From Alkalimonas mucilaginosa (GTDB lineage: Bacteria > Pseudomonadota > Gammaproteobacteria > Enterobacterales > Alteromonadaceae), in assembly GCF_036327005.1 (NCBI RefSeq), contig NZ_JAUGZK010000009.1, forward strand, positions 62,001 through 126,000: a DNA stretch of 64,000 nucleotides. Direction: 5' to 3'. Shown here piece by piece: positions 16,225 to 23,776 of the stretch. The notes beneath the pieces are model-generated. The model saw only the letters and a program-made list of their open reading frames with translations. It did no database searches and was not told the origin of the DNA. Made by a program: the position numbers and the translations under genes. Position 1 is the stretch's first letter, and each line of letters starts with the position of its first letter.

Positions 16225-17361
16225 ATGGCGGAAAGTTCCAGTGGCGGTGAAAAGACCGAACAGCCCACCCCCAAGAAAATTGAAGATGCCCGCAAAAAAG
16301 GGCAGATAGCCCGGTCAAAAGATTTAGGTACGGCTTTTGTCTTAATCAGCAGTGCCACGGCTTTGTTGTTGTTTGGTCCTATGCTGGCCCGCAGGGTACT
16401 GACCATCGGGCAGCGTATGTTCACATTGCAACCTAAAGATGTGTTTGATACTCAGTCGATGTTTTCGGCCTGGGGTGACATTATGCAGCTTTTACTGCCT
16501 CCGATGGTATTTATCTTTGCTTTTATCCTGGTGGCGGCATTTATTGGCAACTGCTTGCTGGGTGGTTTCAATTTTAGCTGGGAAGCCGCTGGGCCTAAAG
16601 CCAGCAAAATGAGTCCGCTAAAAGGGTTTAAGCGGATGTTTGGCTTGCAGGCAATGGTTGAGCTGGGTAAAAGTATTTTGAAAGTCTTGGTCGTGGTTGG
16701 TATGGCACTGGGACTGTTGAACATGTTCTTCCGTGACATCATGACCTTATCGGTGATGAGTGCTCCCAATAACATCGAAGATGCACTATGGATCTTAGGT
16801 TGGATGTTCTTTGGTCTTTGTTGCAGTGTGATCATTATTGCCCTGGTGGATGCACCTTATCAAGCCTGGAAGCACAACAAAGAACTGATGATGACGCTGC
16901 AGGAAGTAAAAGATGAACACAAAAATATGGAGGGGGATCCTAAAATTAAAGCCCGCATCCGCCGCACTCAGATGCAGATGTCGATGAAGCGGATGATGCA
17001 GGAAATCCCTTCTGCGGATGTTATCGTGACTAACCCGACCCACTATGCCGTTGCACTGCGGTATAAACAAGGGCGGGACAGAGCGCCTGTCGTGGTGGCA
17101 AAAGGTGTCGATCAAATTGCACTGCAAATTCGGAAAATCGGTCAGCAGCATCGGGTACCTCTGGTTGAATCGCCTGCATTGGCCAGGGCCATTTATTACA
17201 CGACTAGTATAGAGCACCCCATTCCTGATGCGTTGTTCTCTGCTGTTGCGCAGGTCCTTGCTTATGTCTATCAGTTGAATCTCTTTATCAAAGGCCGGGG
17301 CAAACGCCCTCGCAAACTGGGCAAAGAACTGCCTATTCCCAGCGATTATTACTACGATTAA
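16225..17361 (+). CDS. flhB: Flagellar export switch protein FlhB
   Basis: A 378-aa protein with four membrane helices in the first about 215 residues and a cytoplasmic domain. The autocleavage motif NPTH is at N270-H273, followed by YAVALRY. Cleavage there changes export from rod/hook to filament proteins in response to FliK. The N-terminal start SGGEKTEQPTPKKIEDARKKGQIARSKDL is a family signature. It ends the fliE-flhB gene run; a hairpin at 17376-17402 may end the transcript. A short FlhB-like gene lies at 31330-31629. Confidence 0.97.
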   Translation: MAESSSGGEKTEQPTPKKIEDARKKGQIARSKDLGTAFVLISSATALLLFGPMLARRVLTIGQRMFTLQPKDVFDTQSMFSAWGDIMQLLLPPMVFIFAFILVAAFIGNCLLGGFNFSWEAAGPKASKMSPLKGFKRMFGLQAMVELGKSILKVLVVVGMALGLLNMFFRDIMTLSVMSAPNNIEDALWILGWMFFGLCCSVIIIALVDAPYQAWKHNKELMMTLQEVKDEHKNMEGDPKIKARIRRTQMQMSMKRMMQEIPSADVIVTNPTHYAVALRYKQGRDRAPVVVAKGVDQIALQIRKIGQQHRVPLVESPALARAIYYTTSIEHPIPDALFSAVAQVLAYVYQLNLFIKGRGKRPRKLGKELPIPSDYYYD

Positions 17362-17375
17362 CGGTTTAATGCTAG

Positions 17376-17402
17376 TTGCTCTGACAAGTTGGAGCAATTT
17401 TT
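17376..17402 (+). terminator. Candidate terminator after flhB, overlapping the flhA promoter
   Basis: Stem TTGCTC (17376-17381) pairs with GAGCAA (17392-17397), loop ten bases, followed directly by five T residues. The stem is only six pairs, so termination may be partial. Its right arm and T-run form part of the sigma-54 element of flhA. Confidence 0.5.
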
Positions 17403-17405
17403 GCT
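17389..17405 (+). promoter_or_regulatory. Sigma-54 promoter of flhA
   Basis: TTGGAGCAATTTTTGCT has GG (17391-17392) and GC (17403-17404) ten bases apart, with TTTTTGCT matching the -12 element. It ends about 38 bases before the flhA ATG. In Vibrio the flhA operon is a sigma-54, FlrA-dependent class II transcript, consistent with a new start here. Confidence 0.65.
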
Positions 17406-17442
17406 TTTGTCCTGATAGCGCCAATTTTTTGTTGGGACAACC

Positions 17443-19545
17443 ATGCAGTTAGCCAGTTACTTCAATCGTTTTGATCGCAGCAAGATGAATCACCTCAAAG
17501 GCTTGGGTACGCCATTTTTGATTATGGCTGCTTTGTCTATGGTGGTATTACCGCTACCTGCTTTTTTGCTGGATATTCTGTTTTCCTTCAATATTGCCCT
17601 TGCTTTGGTGGTACTGCTGGTAACGATTTACACCTTGCGGCCATTGGACTTTGGTATTTTCCCTACCGTGTTGTTGATCGCAACCATTATGCGGTTGGCC
17701 TTGAATGTCGCCAGCACCCGGGTGGTGCTGCTGGAGGGACATCAAGGAGGGGATGCCGCCGGCAAAGTTATCGAAGCCTTTGGCTCTGTTGTGATTGGCG
17801 GTAATTATGCTGTTGGCCTAGTGGTTTTCTTTATTCTGATCATCATTAACTTTGTGGTTATTACCAAAGGGGCCGGGCGGATAGCTGAAGTAACTGCCCG
17901 TTTTACACTGGATGCGATGCCAGGCAAGCAAATGGCGATCGATGCCGACTTAAATGCAGGTTTGTTAACACAGGAAGAAGCCAGCGCACGTCGTGATGAG
18001 GTGACACAGGAAGCCGACTTTTATGGCTCTATGGATGGTGCCAGTAAATTTGTCAAAGGCGATGCGATCGCGGGTATTGTGATTCTGGCCATCAACCTTG
18101 TGGGCGGGCTCTTTATTGGCATGATCCAGCATGGTTTGACTTTCGGACAAGCTGTGGAGGTGTATACCCTGCTGACCATTGGGGATGGTCTGGTCGCGCA
18201 AATTCCGGCGCTGTTGTTGTCCATTGGTACGGCCATCATTATCACCCGACAAAACCGTTCTGAAGACATGGGCTCTCAGTTCACGGGCCAGTTGGCCAAT
18301 ATCCGGGTGTTGTTTATAGCAGCCGGTGTGCTTGCCCTGATGGGAATTGTACCTGGTATGCCACACTTTTCGTTTATTTCTCTGGCATTACTGGTTGGAG
18401 GCTTTGCGTATTTTTTATACCGCAAGGAGCAGCAAAAAGGTGCCGAGCTGGTACGTCAGGGACCAGAACTGGATACCCGTCAGGAACCGCAAGCCGTTAA
18501 AGAGATTGGTTGGGATGATGTGCAGCCAGTCGATACCATTGGTTTGGAAGTTGGTTACCGGTTAATTCCTTTGGTTGATAAATCTCAAGGTGGAGAGTTG
18601 CTTACCCGTATTAAAGGGGTGCGGAAAAAGTTATCGCAGGAATTGGGTTTTTTAATCCCTGCGGTCCATATTCGCGACAACCTGGATCTGGAACCCAACA
18701 GCTACCGGGTGTCTTTGATGGGAGTTACTACCGGGGAATCAGAATTGCGCCATGATCACGAGCTGGCGATTAATCCCGGTCAGGTTTTTGGCACGGTAAA
18801 GGGGATTGCGACCCGGGATCCTGCTTTTGGGCTGGAGGCGGTGTGGATTGCCAAGGATCAGCGTGAGCATGCACAAACCTTAGGCTACACCGTGGTGGAT
18901 GCTGCCACAGTCGTGGCGACCCATCTTAGTCAGATCCTCACCAACAATGCGGCCAGCTTGCTGGGGCATGAAGAAGTCCAAAATTTACTGGATATGCTGG
19001 GGCGAAGCTCCCCTAAATTGGTGGAAGCCCTGGTTCCGGAAACCTTGCCATTGACCACAGTGGTAAAAGTTTTGCAGAACCTGCTAAATGAAGGTGTGCC
19101 AATTCGGGATATGAAAACGCTGGTGCAAACATTGGTGGAGTACGGTGCGAAAAGTCAGGATGTGGATGTGCTGACCGCAGCCTGCCGCATTGCGCTGCGT
19201 CGGCTGATCGTGCAGGAGATCGCCGGCAGTCAACCTGAGCTGCCCGTCATTACTTTTGCTCCGGAGTTGGAACAAATGCTGCATCAGTCGATGCAGGCAG
19301 CTGGCAATGATGGCGGTGGAATTGAGCCAGGTTTGGCTGAGCGTATCCAACAATCCTTGCAGGAGGCCAGCCAGAGTCAGGAGCTTAATGGGGAATCCGC
19401 CATTTTACTCACGTCAAGTATTTTACGCTCTGTGATGGCACGATTTGTGAAGTACACCATTCCAGGGTTGCGAGTGCTGTCCTACCAAGAAATACCAGAC
19501 GACAAGCAAATTCGTATTGTCAGTGTGGTAGGCCAGGCAAATTAG
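17443..19545 (+). CDS. flhA: Flagellar export protein FlhA
   Basis: A 700-aa protein that forms the nonameric ring of the export gate. The N-terminal half has about eight membrane helices and contains the conserved cytoplasmic loop (TRFTLDAMPGKQMAIDADLNAGL). The C-terminal half (from about residue 350) is the cytoplasmic domain that docks chaperone-substrate complexes, with IGLEVGYRLIPLVD and ILTNNAASLLGHEEVQNLLD. Length and motifs are typical. It is the first gene of the second transcript (flhA-flhF-flhG-fliA and perhaps on into che). Confidence 0.97.
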   Translation: MQLASYFNRFDRSKMNHLKGLGTPFLIMAALSMVVLPLPAFLLDILFSFNIALALVVLLVTIYTLRPLDFGIFPTVLLIATIMRLALNVASTRVVLLEGHQGGDAAGKVIEAFGSVVIGGNYAVGLVVFFILIIINFVVITKGAGRIAEVTARFTLDAMPGKQMAIDADLNAGLLTQEEASARRDEVTQEADFYGSMDGASKFVKGDAIAGIVILAINLVGGLFIGMIQHGLTFGQAVEVYTLLTIGDGLVAQIPALLLSIGTAIIITRQNRSEDMGSQFTGQLANIRVLFIAAGVLALMGIVPGMPHFSFISLALLVGGFAYFLYRKEQQKGAELVRQGPELDTRQEPQAVKEIGWDDVQPVDTIGLEVGYRLIPLVDKSQGGELLTRIKGVRKKLSQELGFLIPAVHIRDNLDLEPNSYRVSLMGVTTGESELRHDHELAINPGQVFGTVKGIATRDPAFGLEAVWIAKDQREHAQTLGYTVVDAATVVATHLSQILTNNAASLLGHEEVQNLLDMLGRSSPKLVEALVPETLPLTTVVKVLQNLLNEGVPIRDMKTLVQTLVEYGAKSQDVDVLTAACRIALRRLIVQEIAGSQPELPVITFAPELEQMLHQSMQAAGNDGGGIEPGLAERIQQSLQEASQSQELNGESAILLTSSILRSVMARFVKYTIPGLRVLSYQEIPDDKQIRIVSVVGQAN

Positions 19546-19555
19546 GAGATAGCCG

Positions 19556-20947
19556 ATGAAAATTAAACGTTTTGTTGCCAAAGATATGCGTGCAGCTTTA
19601 GACGAAGTCAAAGAGTTTTTTGGACCGGATGCCATTATTATGTCCAATAAAAAAGTGGCTAACGGGGTAGAGATTGTCGCGGCTATCGACCCGGATGCAG
19701 CCCCTGCAGTGGCTATCAGTACTGAGACAGCGCGGCCTGTTCCTGCCTCCGGTCCTGCCGAACGGCGCAGTGTCTTCGGCCCACCCATACAACCAACAGA
19801 GCTGCAGCCGGATGAAGAGACTGACTCGCTGCGGGCTTTATTAGCCAGACAAATGAGCAAGCAAACGGGTCAGGCAGAGCCGGTGAAAACGGCTCAGCCC
19901 GCAAAGTTTACAAAACCTGGGCCCAGAGCTGAGCGTCAAAACAATGGCGGTTCGAACATAGTCAGTTTGCAAGAGATTACAGCTCTGCAAGAAAAACAAC
20001 AGCAAGCATTTCAGGCTCAGTTTGAAGCCATGCGCAATGAGATGCTATCAATGCGACAATTGTTGCAACATCAGGTATCTGGCTTGATGTGGCAGGATCT
20101 GGCTCGAAGTGAGCCGGTACGTGCCCTGATCATTGAGCAATTACGGCAAATGGGCTTGTCGGCAGCTATGGCCGATCAGCTGGCTTGCTTTATGCCTGAA
20201 GACATTCCTCATAGTGAGGCATGGCAAACCGCATTGGAATTACTTGCCGGCCAGTTAACAACAGGCAATAATGATATCATGCGTAAAGGGGGGGTGGTTG
20301 CTCTGGTAGGCCCTACCGGTGTTGGGAAAACCACCACGGTCGCAAAGCTGGCGGCACAGTATGCCCGTAAACATGGTGCTGAGCAGGTCGCTTTAATCAC
20401 TACCGATACCTTTCGCATTGGCGCTTTGGATCAGTTATCCACTTTTGGCCGTATTATCGGTTGTCCGGTACGTCAAGCCAAGGACAGTGAAGAGCTGGCA
20501 TTGTTGCTTAAGCAATTTGCCAATCGCAGTCTGGTATTAATTGATACAGCCGGTATGAGCCAGCGAGATGTCCGGTTAGCAGAAAAACTTGCAGCATTGA
20601 TGCAGGATTCTCTTGTAAAAATAAAGAGCTATTTGGTATTGTCTGCAACAGCGCAGGCTCGGGTGATGCAAGAGAGTGTTGAGCACTTCAAACGTATTCC
20701 ATTATCAGGTTGTATTTTTACCAAACTTGATGAATGCTTAAGCTTAGGTGAAATTATTAATGCAGCGCTACAAAATGCTTTACCGGTTTGCTATTTGACC
20801 AATGGTCAGCGCGTGCCGGAGGATATTCGCATTGCCCGGGCGGACGACATCGTAGCGCAAGCCGAAAAATTACGCATCGCACACAGTAGTACGGCTTATC
20901 AGTGGGACAGTATCGCTGAGGGCCGAGCGGAAGGAGCCTATGCATAG
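19556..20947 (+). CDS. flhF: Polar flagellum placement GTPase FlhF
   Basis: A 463-aa SRP-type GTPase that brings the first flagellar components to the cell pole. The N-terminus MKIKRFVAKDMRAALDEVK is the family start, then a variable linker. The NG domain begins near residue 160; the G1 loop GPTGVGKT is at residues 252-259, then TTDTFRIGALDQL, LIDTAG and FTKLDE. A run of seven G at 20288-20294 lies just before G1. The last eight bases overlap flhG. Confidence 0.96.
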   Translation: MKIKRFVAKDMRAALDEVKEFFGPDAIIMSNKKVANGVEIVAAIDPDAAPAVAISTETARPVPASGPAERRSVFGPPIQPTELQPDEETDSLRALLARQMSKQTGQAEPVKTAQPAKFTKPGPRAERQNNGGSNIVSLQEITALQEKQQQAFQAQFEAMRNEMLSMRQLLQHQVSGLMWQDLARSEPVRALIIEQLRQMGLSAAMADQLACFMPEDIPHSEAWQTALELLAGQLTTGNNDIMRKGGVVALVGPTGVGKTTTVAKLAAQYARKHGAEQVALITTDTFRIGALDQLSTFGRIIGCPVRQAKDSEELALLLKQFANRSLVLIDTAGMSQRDVRLAEKLAALMQDSLVKIKSYLVLSATAQARVMQESVEHFKRIPLSGCIFTKLDECLSLGEIINAALQNALPVCYLTNGQRVPEDIRIARADDIVAQAEKLRIAHSSTAYQWDSIAEGRAEGAYA

Positions 20948-21824
20948 TCATGAGCACATCGATGATCAGGCCGCAGGTCTGAGGACAATGAAAACAAACA
21001 TGGTCAAAGTTATCGCAATTACCGGTGGTAAAGGCGGCGTTGGCAAGACCAATGTCTCAATCAATCTCGCTATAGCCATCGCTCAGCTTGGAAAGCGCGT
21101 GATGGTGTTGGATGCCGATTTAGGCCTGGCAAACTGTGATGTTATGCTGGGCTTGCGTGTGCAAAAAAACTTGTCACATGTTCTCTCCGGGGAAGCTGAG
21201 CTGGATGATATTTTGATTGAGGGGCCTGCTGGCATCAAAATCATTCCTGCCACTTCAGGTTCGCAGAATATGACCGAGCTTAGCCCGGCAGAGCATGCCG
21301 GATTGATTCGGGCTTTTAGCGAGATGAAAACCCGGGTAGATGTCTTATTGATAGATACCGCTGCTGGTATCTCCGATATGGTGATGAGCTTTTCCAGAGC
21401 TTCTCAGGATGTACTTGTGGTGGTTTGTGATGAGCCATCATCCATTACTGACGCCTACGCCCTCATGAAAATTTTAAGCCGTGACCATGATGTGCAGCGC
21501 TTTAAAATTATTGCCAACATGGTGCGAAGCTTAAGGGAAGGGCAAGAGCTGTTCGCAAAACTGACCCGGGTGACTGACCGGTTTTTAGATGTGAACCTAG
21601 AGCTGGTTGCTACTATTCCGTATGATGAGAATGTTCGTAAAGCGGCCAGAAAGCAACGAGCCTTCGTGGAGGCATTCCCCAAAACCGGAGCCAGCCTGGC
21701 TGTTAAGTCATTGGCAATGAAGGTGAGTAAATGGCCTGCCCCCCCCGGCGCTTCAGGGCATCTGGAGTTTTTCCTGGAGCAATTGATTCTGCCACCAGAT
21801 AAAAGTCAACGAGGTTTAGCGTGA
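20940..21824 (+). CDS. flhG: Flagellar number regulator FlhG (FleN), MinD-type ATPase
   Basis: A 294-aa ParA/MinD-family ATPase that limits the number of polar flagella by acting on FlhF and the master activator. The deviant Walker A KGGVGKT is at residues 31-37, preceded by the about 20-residue N-terminal stretch that activates FlhF. LDADLGLANCDVMLGL and LLIDTAAGISDMVMSF are typical. ATG 20940 has GGAAGGAG before it. A run of eight C at 21739-21746 lies in the last 30 codons and is a possible slippage site. It overlaps the fliA GTG start by four bases. Confidence 0.95.
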   Translation: MHSHEHIDDQAAGLRTMKTNMVKVIAITGGKGGVGKTNVSINLAIAIAQLGKRVMVLDADLGLANCDVMLGLRVQKNLSHVLSGEAELDDILIEGPAGIKIIPATSGSQNMTELSPAEHAGLIRAFSEMKTRVDVLLIDTAAGISDMVMSFSRASQDVLVVVCDEPSSITDAYALMKILSRDHDVQRFKIIANMVRSLREGQELFAKLTRVTDRFLDVNLELVATIPYDENVRKAARKQRAFVEAFPKTGASLAVKSLAMKVSKWPAPPGASGHLEFFLEQLILPPDKSQRGLA

Positions 21825-22540
21825 ATGCGAAGCTGTCTGCTTATGGCGGAGCAGACCAACTAACACAGTTGATTGAACGCCATGCTCCCCTGGTTAAACG
21901 TATTGCTTACCATTTGCTAGCGCGGTTGCCTGCCAGCGTGCAGGTCGATGATCTGATCCAGTCTGGTATGATTGGGCTGATGGAAGCAGCTAAAAATTTC
22001 GATGGCAGCAAAGGGGCCAGTTTTGAGACCTTTGCAGGGATCCGTATCCGTGGCTCTATGCTGGATGAGATCCGGCGCGGAGATTGGACCCCCCGCTCTG
22101 TGCACCGGAACGCTCGTTTAATCGCCGATACCATTGCGGAATTGGAAGCAGAGCTTGGCCGAGATGTTAAAGATATAGAAGTTGCTGAAAAACTTGATAT
22201 ATCTTTAGATGAGTACCATCATATGTTAAGTGATGTCAGTTGTGGCCGAATTCTTGGAATTGAGGATTTGGGTGTATCTGAAGATGTACTGGCAACTGCT
22301 GATGAAAGAGAAACTGATCAGCTTTACGAAGCTCAGGCTAGTGAGGCTTTTCAGCAAAGTTTGGCTCTAACAATCAGTAGTTTGCCCGAGCGGGAAGCAT
22401 TAGTGCTATCACTGTATTACAATGATGAGCTAAACTTGAAAGAGATCGGTGCCGTACTGAATGTCAGTGAGTCCCGGGTCAGTCAAATCCATAGTCAGGC
22501 ACTGGTTCGTTTAAAGTCCAGAATGCAGGATTGGTTGTAA
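21821..22540 (+). CDS. fliA: Flagellar sigma factor FliA (sigma-28)
   Basis: A 239-aa sigma factor for late flagellar and chemotaxis genes. Region 2 is visible (YHLLARLPASVQVDDLIQSGMIGLMEAA), with SFETFAGIRIRGSMLDEIRRGDW. Region 3 and region 4 follow (LPEREALVLSLYYNDELNLKEIGAVLNVSESRVSQIHSQALVRLK). The start is GTG 21821 overlapping the flhG stop. The order flhF-flhG-fliA-cheY is the common one in polar-flagellated gammaproteobacteria. No flgM is in the window. Confidence 0.97.
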   Translation: MNAKLSAYGGADQLTQLIERHAPLVKRIAYHLLARLPASVQVDDLIQSGMIGLMEAAKNFDGSKGASFETFAGIRIRGSMLDEIRRGDWTPRSVHRNARLIADTIAELEAELGRDVKDIEVAEKLDISLDEYHHMLSDVSCGRILGIEDLGVSEDVLATADERETDQLYEAQASEAFQQSLALTISSLPEREALVLSLYYNDELNLKEIGAVLNVSESRVSQIHSQALVRLKSRMQDWL

Positions 22541-22566
22541 TCAAAGTTATTGTACATGTCCGATAA
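22541..22566 (+). promoter_or_regulatory. Candidate sigma-28 promoter before cheY
   Basis: TCAAAGTT (22541-22548) and TCCGATAA (22559-22566) resemble the FliA consensus TAAAGTTT and GCCGATAA. The spacing is ten rather than eleven bases and the first base of each element deviates. It starts right after the fliA stop and would drive cheY and downstream chemotaxis genes. Confidence 0.45.
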
Positions 22567-22589
22567 CGATTTTCTCAGCGGAGGGGATT

Positions 22590-22973
22590 TTGGATAAGAA
22601 CATGAAAATTCTGGTGGTTGATGATTTCTCAACCATGCGGCGTATCATAAAAAATTTATTGCGGGACCTTGGTTTTACCAACGTCTCTGAAGCAGATGAT
22701 GGTAGCACTGCATTGCCTATGTTGCAGAATGGCGATTTTGATTTTGTTGTTACTGACTGGAATATGCCAGGTATGCAAGGTATTGACTTGCTCCGAGCGA
22801 TTCGGGCAGACGACAAACTGAAACACATTCCTGTGTTAATGGTCACTGCAGAAGCCAAAAAAGAGCAGATTATTGCTGCGGCTCAGGCTGGTGTAAACGG
22901 GTATATTGTAAAACCCTTTACTGCAGCAACCTTGCAGGAAAAACTATCCAAGGTGTTTGAAAGGATTGGTTAA
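22590..22973 (+). CDS. cheY: Chemotaxis response regulator CheY
   Basis: A 127-aa single-domain receiver that, when phosphorylated by CheA, binds FliM and changes motor direction. The acidic pocket D11-D12, phosphoacceptor D56 (VVTDWNMPG), T86-region MVTAEA and the conserved Lys in VKPF are present. The start is TTG 22590 with GGAGGGG five bases before it; the first residues MDKNMKILVVDDFSTMRR match the family, so TTG is preferred to ATG 22602. Confidence 0.96.
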   Translation: MDKNMKILVVDDFSTMRRIIKNLLRDLGFTNVSEADDGSTALPMLQNGDFDFVVTDWNMPGMQGIDLLRAIRADDKLKHIPVLMVTAEAKKEQIIAAAQAGVNGYIVKPFTAATLQEKLSKVFERIG

Positions 22974-22999
22974 CCTGACTTAAACAAGGGAGTACTGCA

Positions 23000-23761
23000 A
23001 TGTCCGCACTGACAGCGCCATCAATAACTCTGGAGCAAGCTAAAGAGCTGGTTCAGTTATTAGAGATGGGAGAAAACGAAGCGGCAAACCAATTGGTGCA
23101 ACAAGTTGTTGTACCAGGTTCTGCAGAACTGTTCTCAGAGGTTGGGAAACTTACCCGTCAGCTGCATGATTCACTAAAAAACTTCCAGCTCGATCCTTCA
23201 CTTAGTAGCTTGTTGGAAGAAGATATCCCAGACGCTAAGAAGCGTTTGAATCACGTCATCGATATGACCGAGCAAGCAGCCAACAAAACCATGGATGCTG
23301 TGGAGTCCTGTTTACCCATCGCTGATCAGCTGGGGCAAAATCTGCAAAGTATTTTGCCTGACTGGCAGCGTTTGATGACACGGGATCTTAAGGTTGGTGA
23401 GTTCAAGTCACTCTGTCATAGCTTAAACGGGTTTTTGGACCAGGCGAATACAGATGCTGGCACCCTGAATGGGCTACTGACCGAAGTTTTGATGGCTCAA
23501 GATTATCAGGATTTAACCGGTCAAATACTGCGCCGTGTTATTGAACTAGTTCGTGAAGTAGAAGAGAGTCTGATTGGTCTGTTAACCGCCTTTGGTGAAA
23601 GCAATCCAGACTTATTGCCCGATACCCCTAGACCTGCAAAAGCCAGGAAAGTGATCGCTGCAGCTGAGGCTGAAGGACCTATTATCGACGCTGAAGGGCG
23701 TGATGATGTAGTCACTGGACAGGACGATGTGGATGATCTTTTGTCGAGTTTAGGTTTTTAA
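23000..23761 (+). CDS. cheZ: CheY-P phosphatase CheZ
   Basis: A 253-aa helical protein that dephosphorylates CheY. The catalytic helix segment is VLMAQDYQDLTGQILRRVIELV, with the Asp/Gln pair of the family. The C-terminal peptide DDVDDLLSSLGF is the conserved CheY-binding tail. AAGGGAG precedes ATG 23000. It lies 26 bases after cheY and 15 before cheA. Confidence 0.95.
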   Translation: MSALTAPSITLEQAKELVQLLEMGENEAANQLVQQVVVPGSAELFSEVGKLTRQLHDSLKNFQLDPSLSSLLEEDIPDAKKRLNHVIDMTEQAANKTMDAVESCLPIADQLGQNLQSILPDWQRLMTRDLKVGEFKSLCHSLNGFLDQANTDAGTLNGLLTEVLMAQDYQDLTGQILRRVIELVREVEESLIGLLTAFGESNPDLLPDTPRPAKARKVIAAAEAEGPIIDAEGRDDVVTGQDDVDDLLSSLGF

Positions 23762-23776
23762 AAAAGGTGACCAAGC

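Noticed and set aside
16225..17361. Virulence-type type III secretion instead of flagellar export
   Set aside because: FlhB, FlhA and the gate genes lie in a canonical flagellar order with fliE-fliK, FliG, motor and chemotaxis genes.
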